Origin: Clostridium sp. TW13
GTDB lineage: Bacteria > Bacillota > Clostridia > Clostridiales > Clostridiaceae
Assembly: GCF_024345225.1 (NCBI RefSeq)
Contig: NZ_BROD01000001.1
Span: forward strand, 3,918,516 to 3,982,515
Direction: 5' to 3'
DNA length: 64,000 nt
Positions 17,151 through 25,174 of this stretch are shown one piece after another. A program made the translations under genes and the position numbers. The stretch's first letter is position 1. Every line of letters starts with the position of its first letter. Under the pieces are notes generated by a model. That model was not told the DNA's origin. It ran no database searches and was given only the letters and a program-made list of their open reading frames with translations.

Positions 17151-18368
17151 CTATATAAGAATATCCTTCTTTTTAAATATAATATGTGCAATCAAATAGC
17201 TTACTACTGTAGTCACTATCATTACTATTATTGCAGTAGTGACTGTCATATTTACATTTTTATAATCTAAGACCACATTTCCCGTTATAGTGGCTACTGG
17301 ATTGCCATAACTGATAAACAATAGATGAGCTATCTGTTTCATAAAGTTTATTAAATGTGAGAATATAGTTAAGCCTATAATAAACAATACTGATATTGCC
17401 ATAGTAATCATACTGCTCTTAAATAATGTAGATATCAAAAATACAAATGCGCAGCATGTAATTATAAATAGTATTTGTAACAAAAATGATTTTAAAATAA
17501 GATCTGCATTGGTTCCAATTACTGTTGTACCATCTATAGCCACTGGTTGATAATTGCTATTATTAGGCCCTGCATATTGCATCTTATACTGAGTTCCCAT
17601 TAACGCTGGATATTTTGCAAAGTTGAACCCTCTAACTATACCTATAACTAGAAAACCTACTAATTCTATGCTCATTATCATTGATATTACTGTCACTACT
17701 ACTGCAATAAACTTTGAAAGTAACACTTTTCCTCTTGATATTGGTTGAAGCAAAAGAAACTTTAATGTAGGTGGTGTACATTCTCCTGATACTATATCAC
17801 TCATAAATACAGCAATTCCTGCTACTAATAACATTGTTCCTAACATTTCAAATAACGTCTTCATAAAACTATATGGATTTACCTTAAATTCATCTTCATC
17901 TTTTAAATTATTAGCTTGTAAATATTTTATTGTTTGTATCCTTTGTTGAGTATAAACTTTTTCTTCTGGTTCTTTGTTTTCCTTTATCTGCTGTTCTAGA
18001 GTTTTTATTTCCTGATCTCTACTCGCTTTAATTTGTTCAACAGTTATAGTTCCATTAGCTAGTGCTTCCCACTTCTCTTTTTCTTTGGTCAAGGTTTGTT
18101 GTTGCATTTTAAGCGAATTTAATTTATCCTCATTTTCACTACTTTTTGAGCTTTCTAAATCTTTAATCTCTTTATCAACATCACTTAATCTATAATTAAC
18201 ATCTTGCAATCTATTTTGAGGATTATTATACTTTTGTTGTTGTTTTTCATCATAAAAAGAGCCATACATTGCAAGTCCTACAAGTGCTATAAACAATATA
18301 AATACAACCCATGTCTTGCCTCTTCTAAGTATTTTAATAAGTTCATTTTTTATCAGTATAAAAAGCAT
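17151..18368 (-). CDS. ABC-2 type permease (copy 1) with extracytoplasmic coiled-coil insert
   Basis: The 405-residue permease has a first membrane helix near 18-36, then about 125 residues of charged coiled coil rich in Glu, Lys and Gln. Five further helices follow (from about 165), with the conserved 'SGECTPPTLKFLLLQPISRGKVL' amphipathic region. It overlaps the ATPase stop by one nucleotide (TAATG), so the two are translationally coupled. The pair should export an unknown compound, perhaps a cationic peptide or lipid-active agent. The permease resembles copy 2 (19525-20733) but has diverged much more than the ATPases have. Confidence 0.88.
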   Translation of the reverse strand: MLFILIKNELIKILRRGKTWVVFILFIALVGLAMYGSFYDEKQQQKYNNPQNRLQDVNYRLSDVDKEIKDLESSKSSENEDKLNSLKMQQQTLTKEKEKWEALANGTITVEQIKASRDQEIKTLEQQIKENKEPEEKVYTQQRIQTIKYLQANNLKDEDEFKVNPYSFMKTLFEMLGTMLLVAGIAVFMSDIVSGECTPPTLKFLLLQPISRGKVLLSKFIAVVVTVISMIMSIELVGFLVIGIVRGFNFAKYPALMGTQYKMQYAGPNNSNYQPVAIDGTTVIGTNADLILKSFLLQILFIITCCAFVFLISTLFKSSMITMAISVLFIIGLTIFSHLINFMKQIAHLLFISYGNPVATITGNVVLDYKNVNMTVTTAIIVMIVTTVVSYLIAHIIFKKKDILI

Positions 18369-19279
18369 TATCTTGCCCCCCCTTCAACAAGTTCCATATA
18401 CCTTTGTTCTAGCTGTTCATGTTTTCTATAAATTTCATTTATTCTAATATTATTCTTTACAAGTTCTTCTACGAAATCAGGAGTCTTTCCTGTTTCTAAC
18501 TGAACATTAATCATAGACTCTCTAACTGTGCAGTCCTTAACCATGCTTATTCCTTTAACAATTTCTACAGCTGCATCATCATCTGTAGTCTTTAATACCA
18601 AAACTTCAGTTTCTGTGGTAAACTCTGCATTCATATCCTCTACTGATTGAATTACTCCATTGTTTATAAATGCAACCCTATCACAAAGTTGTTGAACTTC
18701 ACTTAATATATGAGAAGATACAAATACAGCCATATTTTTTTCCTTAGCTGCTGTTTTAACTATTTCTCTAAAATCTATTATTCCTGAAGGATCAAGTCCA
18801 TTGGTAGGCTCGTCTAAAATTATTAACTTAGGTTCTCCTAAAAGGGCTGCTGCAAGACCTAATCTTTGTTTCATACCTAAAGAATACTTTTTAACTTTAT
18901 CATTTATTCTATCCTTAAGACCTACAATTTCAATTACTCTTTGAACCTCCTCCTTTGGAAGCTTTCTTACCCTAGCAATCTGCATAAGATTTTCTCTTCC
19001 TGATAAATACTTATATAATTCAGGATTCTCAACTACAGCTCCTATATTTTCAAGAGCCTTTGTTCTCTCAGTTTTTAAATTATAACCAAAAATCTTTATC
19101 TCTCCTGAATCTGGATGAATTAAGTCTACAAGCATTCTTATTGTAGTAGTCTTACCTGCACCATTAGGTCCTAGAAATCCAAATATCTCCCCCTCGTTAA
19201 CATCAAAAGTAATACCCTTTATAATTTCTCTTTTTCCAAGCTTTTTCTTTACATTATTTACTTCAAGTACTTTTTTCAT
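18368..19279 (-). CDS. ABC transporter ATP-binding protein (copy 1)
   Basis: The 303-residue ATPase has Walker A 'GPNGAGKTTT', ABC signature 'YSLGMKQRLGLAAAL' and Walker B 'LIILDEPTNGLDPSG', followed by a D-loop and switch His in 'VSSHILSE'. The C-terminal ~80 residues are typical of DrrA/CcmA-type ATPases that power ABC-2 exporters. It differs from the copy 2 ATPase (20733-21644) at only about three residues. GGGGGGATATAA precedes the ATG, and the upstream leader is also shared with copy 2. Confidence 0.95.
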   Translation of the reverse strand: MKKVLEVNNVKKKLGKREIIKGITFDVNEGEIFGFLGPNGAGKTTTIRMLVDLIHPDSGEIKIFGYNLKTERTKALENIGAVVENPELYKYLSGRENLMQIARVRKLPKEEVQRVIEIVGLKDRINDKVKKYSLGMKQRLGLAAALLGEPKLIILDEPTNGLDPSGIIDFREIVKTAAKEKNMAVFVSSHILSEVQQLCDRVAFINNGVIQSVEDMNAEFTTETEVLVLKTTDDDAAVEIVKGISMVKDCTVRESMINVQLETGKTPDFVEELVKNNIRINEIYRKHEQLEQRYMELVEGGAR

Positions 19280-19409
19280 TTATATCCCCCTCTCTAACTA
19301 CTGTTATTATATCCTTGAAAAATTAAGATTTTCTTAATTTTTTCTAATATTTTACTTATATATTTATTAATCTGCTTCACTATAAAGAAACTATAAGTTT
19401 TATAAAAAT

Positions 19410-19451
19410 ATATCCTGTAGAATAAGCATTAAAAACTTCCCCACAGGATAT
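19410..19451 (-). terminator. Terminator of the second ABC exporter operon
   Basis: The arms ATATCCTGT (19410-19418) and ACAGGATAT (19443-19451) pair. On the minus strand the stem is followed by ATTTTTATA. It lies about 75 nt past the copy 2 permease stop and upstream of copy 1. Confidence 0.6.
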
Positions 19452-19524
19452 TTTGCAATAAAGTCCAGTTATCTTGTAATTACTTTACATGAATTAACAT
19501 ACTAAAGCTTTGTGCACTTCTTAT

Positions 19525-20733
19525 TTATATAAGAATATCCTTCTTATTAAATATAAAATGTGCAATTGCATAGGTTAAAATGGTAGTTATCACCATCACT
19601 ATAATTGAATTAGTAAGTGTTAGATTAACATTATTATAACTATTTACTATATCACCTGTTAAAACAGCCTGAGTATTAGCATAACTGAAGAATAAAATAT
19701 GCGCTTTACTTTGTAAGAAACTTATACTACCAAAGAATATAACTACTGCTATAGTTGATAACACTGATATAGCCATAGTAATCATACTGCTTTTAAATAA
19801 TGTTGATATTAAAAATACAAAGGCACAGCATGTTATTATAAATAAAACTTGTAACAATAAAGATTTTAACAATAATTCTCCATTGGTTCCCATTACTCCT
19901 GAACCACTTATCATTGCTGGATGTGAACTAGCTGACTGAGCATTATATTTCATTTCATATTTTACACCCATTAATACTGGATATTTTGCTAAATTGAAGC
20001 CTCTAGTTATCCCCATAAGTAGGAACCCTATTAACTCCATACCCATTATCATAGTTAATACAGTAGTTGTTACTGCTATAAATTTTGAAAACAACACCTT
20101 TCCTCTTGAAATAGGTTGAATAAGAAGAAACTTCAACGTTGGTGGTGTACATTCTCCTGAAACTATATCACTCATAAATACTGCAATCCCTGCTATTAAT
20201 AGCATTGTTGCTAAAATTGCAAATAGCATCGTCATGAATTTATATGGGTTTGTTTTATAAGTTGCTGCTTCATAAATATTATTAGCTTGTAAGTATTTTA
20301 ATTCTTCCAAGTGCTGCTCTGCAAAACTTTTTGATCTATCGTCCGTATTACCTTTTAAGTTTTCTTCCAATGTTGCAATTTCTTTTTCTCTAGAAGCTTT
20401 GATTTCCTCTACATCTACCTTTTCACTTAATTCACTTTCTAGACTTTGTAGTGTATCCTTAATATTCTCTTGTTCTTTCTTTAGCATTACCAGACTTTCT
20501 TGGCTCTTTGCATCAGTTGAACTTTCTAAATTCTTAATTTTCCCCTCATTATCTTGATTTTGCTGCTTTAAGCTTTCTATATTATAAGTTATATTTTTCT
20601 TTGCTTGCTTTTCTTCATAAAAACTTCCATACATAGTTACACCTACAAGTGCCACAAACAATATGAATACAATCCATGTCTTCCCTCTTCTAAATATCTT
20701 TATTAATTCATTCTTTATCAATGTAAAAAGCAC
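19525..20733 (-). CDS. ABC-2 type permease (copy 2) with coiled-coil insert
   Basis: The 402-residue permease has the same layout as copy 1: one helix, a long charged coiled coil (about residues 40-150) and five helices. The motif 'SGECTPPTLKFLLIQPISRGKVL' differs by one residue from copy 1. The coiled-coil region and the extracellular loop around residues 265-285 are clearly different between the copies. It uses a GTG start that overlaps the ATPase stop by one base (TAGTG). The partner ATPase is nearly identical to that of copy 1, so the two exporters may differ in substrate but not in energising subunit. Confidence 0.88.
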   Translation of the reverse strand: MLFTLIKNELIKIFRRGKTWIVFILFVALVGVTMYGSFYEEKQAKKNITYNIESLKQQNQDNEGKIKNLESSTDAKSQESLVMLKKEQENIKDTLQSLESELSEKVDVEEIKASREKEIATLEENLKGNTDDRSKSFAEQHLEELKYLQANNIYEAATYKTNPYKFMTMLFAILATMLLIAGIAVFMSDIVSGECTPPTLKFLLIQPISRGKVLFSKFIAVTTTVLTMIMGMELIGFLLMGITRGFNLAKYPVLMGVKYEMKYNAQSASSHPAMISGSGVMGTNGELLLKSLLLQVLFIITCCAFVFLISTLFKSSMITMAISVLSTIAVVIFFGSISFLQSKAHILFFSYANTQAVLTGDIVNSYNNVNLTLTNSIIVMVITTILTYAIAHFIFNKKDILI

Positions 20734-21644
20734 TATCTTGCACCCCCTTCAACAAGTTCCATATACCTTTGTTCTAGCTGTTCATGTTTTCTATAAATTT
20801 CATTTATTCTAATATTATTCTTTACAAGTTCTTCTATAAAATCAGGAGTCTTTCCTGTTTCTAGTTGAACATTAATCATAGATTCTCTTACTGTGCAGTC
20901 TTTAACCATGCTTATACCTTTAACAATCTCTACAGCTGCATCATCATCTGTGGTCTTTAATACCAAAACTTCAGTTTCTGTGGTAAACTCTGCATTCATA
21001 TCCTCTACTGATTGAATTACTCCATTGTTTATAAATGCAACCCTATCACAAAGTTGCTGCACTTCACTTAATATATGAGAAGATACAAATACAGCCATAT
21101 TTTTTTCCTTAGCTGCTGTTTTAACTATTTCTCTAAAATCTATTATTCCTGAAGGATCAAGTCCATTTGTAGGCTCATCCAAAATTATTAACTTAGGTTC
21201 TCCTAATAGGGCTGCTGCAAGACCTAATCTTTGTTTCATACCTAAAGAATACTTTTTAACTTTATCATTTATTCTATCCTTAAGTCCTACAATTTCAATT
21301 ACTCTTTCAACCTCTTCCTTTGGAAGCTTTCTTACCCTGGCAATCTGCATAAGATTTTCTCTTCCTGATAAATACTTATATAATTCAGGATTCTCAACTA
21401 CAGCTCCTATATTTTCAAGAGCCTTTGTTCTCTCTTTTTTTAAATTATAACCAAAAATCTTTATTTCTCCTGAATCTGGATGAATTAAGTCTACAAGCAT
21501 TCTTATTGTAGTAGTCTTACCTGCACCATTAGGTCCTAAAAACCCAAATATTTCCCCCTCATTAACATCAAAAGTAATACCCTTTATAATTTCTCTTTTT
21601 CCAAGCTTCTTCTTTACATTATTTACTTCAAGTACCTTTTTCAT
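20733..21644 (-). CDS. ABC transporter ATP-binding protein (copy 2)
   Basis: The 303-residue ATPase has the same Walker A, ABC signature and Walker B motifs as copy 1. I count three amino-acid differences from it: Lys for Thr in 'LKKERT', Glu for Gln in 'EEVERV' and Ile for Val in 'PDFIEEL'. There are scattered silent changes at the DNA level. It is followed by its own permease gene with a one-base overlap. Confidence 0.95.
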   Translation of the reverse strand: MKKVLEVNNVKKKLGKREIIKGITFDVNEGEIFGFLGPNGAGKTTTIRMLVDLIHPDSGEIKIFGYNLKKERTKALENIGAVVENPELYKYLSGRENLMQIARVRKLPKEEVERVIEIVGLKDRINDKVKKYSLGMKQRLGLAAALLGEPKLIILDEPTNGLDPSGIIDFREIVKTAAKEKNMAVFVSSHILSEVQQLCDRVAFINNGVIQSVEDMNAEFTTETEVLVLKTTDDDAAVEIVKGISMVKDCTVRESMINVQLETGKTPDFIEELVKNNIRINEIYRKHEQLEQRYMELVEGGAR

Positions 21645-21740
21645 TTATATCCCCCTTTCTAACTACTGTTATTATATCCTTGAAAAATTAAGATTTTCTT
21701 AATTTTTTCTAATATTTTACTTATGTTTTTAGACTTATAC
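21645..21740. repeat. Duplicated leader shared by both ABC operons
   Basis: The sequence just upstream of the copy 2 ATPase is nearly identical to that at about 19280-19360, upstream of copy 1. It includes a hairpin formed by GAAAAATTAAGA and TCTTAATTTTTTC. The duplication therefore covers the promoter/leader region as well as the genes, and both operons are likely controlled alike. The remaining ~200 nt up to the next gene hold only the terminator at 21850-21870. Confidence 0.7.
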
Positions 21741-21849
21741 TTATTCCTTCTTCAAACTTAGCTAAAAACGCAATTATCATATTAATTCTATATAATCAAT
21801 TTTTTTCCTTCTAGTTTAAAAATTTTTTTACTTTTTTCTATAAAAAAAT

Positions 21850-21870
21850 AACTTAGCTTCATGCTAAGTC
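21850..21870 (-). terminator. Terminator of the MarR-membrane protein operon
   Basis: The stem ACTTAGC/GCTAAGT (21851-21857 with 21863-21869) has a 5-nt loop and is followed on the minus strand by a run of T. Confidence 0.7.
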
Positions 21871-21940
21871 ATTCTATTTATATATTATTCTATATTTACT
21901 ATATAATTAATTATTAATAAAGATGTATTATAATGCCCTT

Positions 21941-22633
21941 TTATGAAGCTTGTTCATCTTCCATATCTTCTTGATTTAAAAATTGCTCATTCACAAGAAG
22001 CATATTATTAATAAATCCAAGTTTGCTATTGAAAAACCTTGCAATTAGACCAACAATTAAAGCCGCAATAATTGTTCCTTCGCGAACACCTGCAATTCTA
22101 CGGAATAAAATTAAGGAAACAATACAAGCTGTAAGAACCAATGTTATATCAAATGAAACCTTAGTGGTGCCAAATTCTTTATCTAACTTTGATGAAAGTG
22201 CTTTTACAAATGCTTCCCCTGAAAGCATAACTACATTTGCAATCACTTCCATACTTATACCTAATGCAAGAATTGAACAACCTATTAGTAAAAATACTAC
22301 TTTAAGTATATATGTATTTGGATTTAAAAATGAGAGCATACCCATTGTGAAGTCTATGAAATAAGCAAATAGAACTGAAACAGGTATTTGAACAAGTTGT
22401 ATTTTTTCAAAGTCTTTCTTTTGCAATAATATTTGTCCTATAATTAAAATCATATTTAGAAAAAATGTAAAAGTACCCATTGTAAGTGGAAAACCCTTAC
22501 TAAGAGTATACGGCACACTGGAAATAGGTGATGTTCCTAACTGTGCCTTTGTGATTAAGCTTACGCCAAGCGCATTTACAAATAATCCCATAGTAAAAAA
22601 AGCATATCTTTTGAATAATTCCTTTTTTGTCAT
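21941..22633 (-). CDS. YczE/YitT-like integral membrane protein (DUF6198)
   Basis: The 230-residue protein has six hydrophobic segments. It starts with the family pattern 'RYAFFTMGLFVNALGVSLITKAQLGTSP', a glycine-rich loop seen in YczE/YyaS-type proteins. The molecular role is not known; related proteins are often found beside MarR or GntR regulators. It lies 29 nt after a MarR gene, which suggests that the regulator controls the pair. The C-terminus is acidic and cytoplasmic. Confidence 0.8.
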   Translation of the reverse strand: MTKKELFKRYAFFTMGLFVNALGVSLITKAQLGTSPISSVPYTLSKGFPLTMGTFTFFLNMILIIGQILLQKKDFEKIQLVQIPVSVLFAYFIDFTMGMLSFLNPNTYILKVVFLLIGCSILALGISMEVIANVVMLSGEAFVKALSSKLDKEFGTTKVSFDITLVLTACIVSLILFRRIAGVREGTIIAALIVGLIARFFNSKLGFINNMLLVNEQFLNQEDMEDEQAS

Positions 22634-22662
22634 AACTGATAAAACCCCTCTCTTAATGTTAA

Positions 22663-23094
22663 TTACTTTTCTTTCATTAAATTACTGTGTATTTTCCAAA
22701 ATTTCTCTATAAAATCCTCTTCTTCTTCTTTTGAAAATCCTTCAAAAGCAACTCTTTCAAGGCCTTCAAATACTTCACTTACTTTTTCCAATGATTTTCG
22801 TCCTTTTTCAGTAAGAAATACATACAATGACCGCCTATTGCCATTTAGCATTCTTCTTTCAATTAACCCAGACTCCTCCATTCTCAAAAGCAGACTTGTC
22901 ACTGTTGATGATTCAATTTCACATGCTATTGCTATATCTTTTTGCACACATCCATCATGATATTTCAAGTAATCAAGTACCTTAGGTTGACCTAATGTAA
23001 GACCTGTATCACTTAAGTTTGCAAATACTCTTTTATTAAATATTGAGTGTGTACTCAATAATAAATTATGTAATGTCTTAATCATAAATCTCAT
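22663..23094 (-). CDS. MarR-family transcriptional regulator
   Basis: The 143-residue protein has a winged helix ('VQKDIAIACEIESSTVTSLLLRMEESGLIERR') and the beta-wing 'NGNRRSLYVFLTEKG', with flanking helices for dimerisation. It is probably a repressor of its own operon, which includes the YczE-like membrane protein. Three phased 15-bp repeats just upstream are a likely operator. The start may be the ATG at 23094 or the one three codons on (23085); the GAGGGG site is close to the first and rather far from the second. Confidence 0.88.
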   Translation of the reverse strand: MRFMIKTLHNLLLSTHSIFNKRVFANLSDTGLTLGQPKVLDYLKYHDGCVQKDIAIACEIESSTVTSLLLRMEESGLIERRMLNGNRRSLYVFLTEKGRKSLEKVSEVFEGLERVAFEGFSKEEEEDFIEKFWKIHSNLMKEK

Positions 23095-23103
23095 ACCCCT
23101 CTT

Positions 23104-23148
23104 AAATAATTAGATTACAAATAATTAGATTTCAAATCATTAGAATTC
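23104..23148. promoter_or_regulatory. Three tandem 15-bp repeats upstream of the MarR gene
   Basis: AAATAATTAGATTAC (23104), AAATAATTAGATTTC (23119) and AAATCATTAGAATTC (23134) follow one another with an exact 15-nt period, starting 10 nt before the MarR start. Such phased repeats next to an autoregulated gene look like an operator array, though MarR sites are usually palindromes. The third repeat is the least conserved. Confidence 0.6.
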
Positions 23149-23277
23149 TAACAATTTATCATATTATTATGTTACAACTATAAATTCATTCTGTCAAACA
23201 AGCTGTCTGAAAATAGATAACCACTCCAACTATGTAACAGATATTTTTTGAATATAATTTCCTAAAGAATAAAAAAA

Positions 23278-23295
23278 GTGATCTTTTCAGATCAC
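23278..23295 (-). terminator. Terminator overlapping the end of bofA
   Basis: GTGATCT (23278-23284) pairs with AGATCAC (23289-23295) with a 4-nt loop, flanked by A and T runs on both sides. The bofA stop codon (from 23294) lies in the stem. Confidence 0.75.
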
Positions 23296-23546
23296 AAAAA
23301 AAGTTTAAACAGTATTAAAAATATTACTCCTGGTATTCCTGCAAATCCTGCTATTAACGCTGTGACTACATTTATACCTATGGAAAAGCTCCAGTAAGCA
23401 CCGATATAATTTACAATTAACAGTAATACAACTCCAAGAACTCCATTTACAACAAGCTTTATTAAAATTTTTACCGGCCAAGCAAATATTTTAGTTATAA
23501 CAACCAATAACAATATTCCTAACAGAGCGTATAATAATGGTTCCAT
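23292..23546 (-). CDS. bofA: BofA-family inhibitor of pro-sigmaK processing
   Basis: The 84-residue, very hydrophobic protein has three membrane segments and the BofA pattern 'LLIVNYIGAYWSFSIGINVVTALIAGFAGIPGVI'-like C-terminus (I give only the gist). BofA holds the SpoIVFB protease inactive in the mother cell during sporulation. Its presence marks the organism as a spore former. The gene lies at the end of the dnaX - YbaB - recR - DUF2508 - bofA row, a conserved clostridial and bacilli order. The ATG has GAGGTG 8 nt upstream. Confidence 0.9.
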   Translation of the reverse strand: MEPLLYALLGILLLVVITKIFAWPVKILIKLVVNGVLGVVLLLIVNYIGAYWSFSIGINVVTALIAGFAGIPGVIFLILFKLFL

Positions 23547-23570
23547 CCACCTATCACCTCTAACTTTACA

Positions 23571-23840
23571 CTACTCAACATTCTCAATGTTGCAACATTC
23601 AATTTCAAAATTAAACTTCAAGCCACGTTTTTTTGCTTCCAAAATTAAATAATCTAATTTTGTTCTAGCTACATTCTCTTCATATATTGCAATATCTATA
23701 AGTTTTGGATCAATACAAGTATTAAAAATCCCTATAGCAGTATCCATGTCTAATTTAGCTTGTCTTATGGATTCTAAAAGAGTTTCATCGTATTTTGATA
23801 TCTCTGCCTTTTTTAAATTTGCTGTGAATACATTATCCAT
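23571..23840 (-). CDS. DUF2508 (YaaL-like) family protein
   Basis: The 89-residue soluble protein is mainly helical, with the central family pattern 'LLESIRQAKLDMDTAIGIFNTCIDPKLID'-like region. It is the small protein regularly found between recR and bofA in spore formers. The function is not known. GGAGGGG lies just before the ATG, and it starts about 110 nt after recR. Confidence 0.85.
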   Translation of the reverse strand: MDNVFTANLKKAEISKYDETLLESIRQAKLDMDTAIGIFNTCIDPKLIDIAIYEENVARTKLDYLILEAKKRGLKFNFEIECCNIENVE

Positions 23841-23949
23841 ATAACCCCTCCACTAATATGCTTTTAAGATTATTTACATATTTTAGGAAAACTATTCTTG
23901 ATAATATATTATTACTGAAATATAACTTTTATAACCAAAACATCAACTT

Positions 23950-24558
23950 TTATATTTCTTTTCTACCCTCAAGAGCTTTTGATAAAGTAACTTCATCTGC
24001 ATATTCAAGGTCTCCCCCTACAGGAATTCCAGCTGCAATTCTTGTTACCTTTACGTCTAATGGCTTTAAAATCTTTGCTATATACATAGCTGTAGCTTCC
24101 CCTTCAATATTAGGATTTGTTGCTACTATTACTTCTTTAATATCTCCGCTCATTCTTGCCACGAGTTCTCTAATTCTTATATCTTGAGGACCCCTGCCCT
24201 GCATTGGAGATATATTGCCATGTAACACATGATAAACGCCATTAAATTCTTTAACCTTTTCCATAGTCATTATATCTTTAGGTTGTTCTACTACACAAAT
24301 ACTTTCCTTATCTCTATTTGGATTTCCACAGATTGCACATGGGTCCTTATCTGTGTAATTACCGCAAATTGAACAATACTTAATAGTTCCTCTAGCCTGC
24401 ACCAAGGCTTTCGAAAATTCTTCTACCTCTTCTTTAGGTAGATTAAGAATATGTAAGGTTAATCTTTGTGCTGTTTTATAACCTATACTAGGTAACTTTG
24501 CAAATTCCTCTATTAATTTCTCTATAGCAACAGGATAAAAATCCATATTCTTATTCAC
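23950..24558 (-). CDS. recR: Recombination mediator protein RecR
   Basis: The ~200-residue protein has an N-terminal helix-hairpin-helix region ('[12 protein letters not shown]'), a four-cysteine zinc finger ('CSICGN...CAIC') around residues 60-75, a Toprim domain starting 'ICVVEQPKD' and a C-terminal Walker B-like part. RecR works with RecF/RecO to load RecA on gapped DNA. The start is probably the GTG at 24558 next to AAGGAAGG; the internal ATG four codons on is also possible. A terminator-like hairpin separates it from the YbaB gene upstream. Confidence 0.96.
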   Translation of the reverse strand: MNKNMDFYPVAIEKLIEEFAKLPSIGYKTAQRLTLHILNLPKEEVEEFSKALVQARGTIKYCSICGNYTDKDPCAICGNPNRDKESICVVEQPKDIMTMEKVKEFNGVYHVLHGNISPMQGRGPQDIRIRELVARMSGDIKEVIVATNPNIEGEATAMYIAKILKPLDVKVTRIAAGIPVGGDLEYADEVTLSKALEGRKEI

Positions 24559-24583
24559 ATCCTTCCTTTATGATACTTGATAA

Positions 24584-24609
24584 AAAACTCCGCTTATAGC
24601 GGAGTTTTA
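24584..24609 (-). terminator. Hairpin between the YbaB gene and recR
   Basis: AAACTCCGCT (24585-24594) pairs with AGCGGAGTTT (24598-24607), and on the minus strand the stem is followed by TTTTTT-like sequence. It lies inside the gene row, so it may reduce read-through from dnaX-YbaB into recR. Confidence 0.75.
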
Positions 24610-24672
24610 TGTTTCCAAAATATTATATACTTATATTCAACTCTTACTATACCCTATTCTATGAAAAATTTC

Positions 24673-25008
24673 TTAGAATAATCCTGGTATATTCATTCCA
24701 CCTGTTAATTTACCCATCTTGCTTGAAGTTTCTTCTTCAGCTTTTCTTAAAACTTCATTAACAGCTGATAAAATTAAATCTTCTAACATTTCAACATCAT
24801 CTGGATCTACTACTTCTTCTTTTATATTTATACTTAAAATTTCTTTCTTACCGTTGGCTTTAACTGAAACTGCTCCACCACCTACTGAAGCCTCAAACTC
24901 AGCACTTTCAAGCTCTTTTTGAGTATCTTCCATTTGTTTTTGTAGCTTTTGTGCTTGCTTCATTAGATTATTCATGTTTCCGCCGCCAGGAAATCCACCT
25001 CTTGCCAT
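24673..25008 (-). CDS. YbaB/EbfC-family nucleoid-associated protein
   Basis: The 111-residue protein has a glycine-rich N-terminus ('[19 protein letters not shown]'), a central three-stranded sheet and a C-terminal helix, as in YbaB/EbfC DNA-binding dimers. It is encoded between dnaX and recR, its usual place in many bacteria. AAGGAGG precedes the ATG. Confidence 0.95.
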   Translation of the reverse strand: MARGGFPGGGNMNNLMKQAQKLQKQMEDTQKELESAEFEASVGGGAVSVKANGKKEILSINIKEEVVDPDDVEMLEDLILSAVNEVLRKAEEETSSKMGKLTGGMNIPGLF

Positions 25009-25174
25009 TTAACGTTCCTCCTTAAAATAATAAAATCTATATTAATTATATAGTATTTTTTCCTGTTTTTCTACTGTGGTTTAAATTCTCATATGAAGAA
25101 ATTTTAAACTAATACTGATACACAATGATATTCTTCACATAAACTATACTTAATATATAACTTAAGTCTGTAAT

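Noticed and set aside
17010-17270. Plus-strand frame just after a TTTACA box divergent from uviA, thought of as a small bacteriocin gene
   Set aside because: There is no ribosome site before the ATG, the frame runs into the antisense of the ABC permease gene, and it crosses that operon's terminator. The product is Cys/Tyr/Ile-rich shadow sequence.
22023-22364. Plus-strand frame opposite the YczE-like gene
   Set aside because: It is a shadow of a membrane-protein gene, without ribosome site or recognisable domain.
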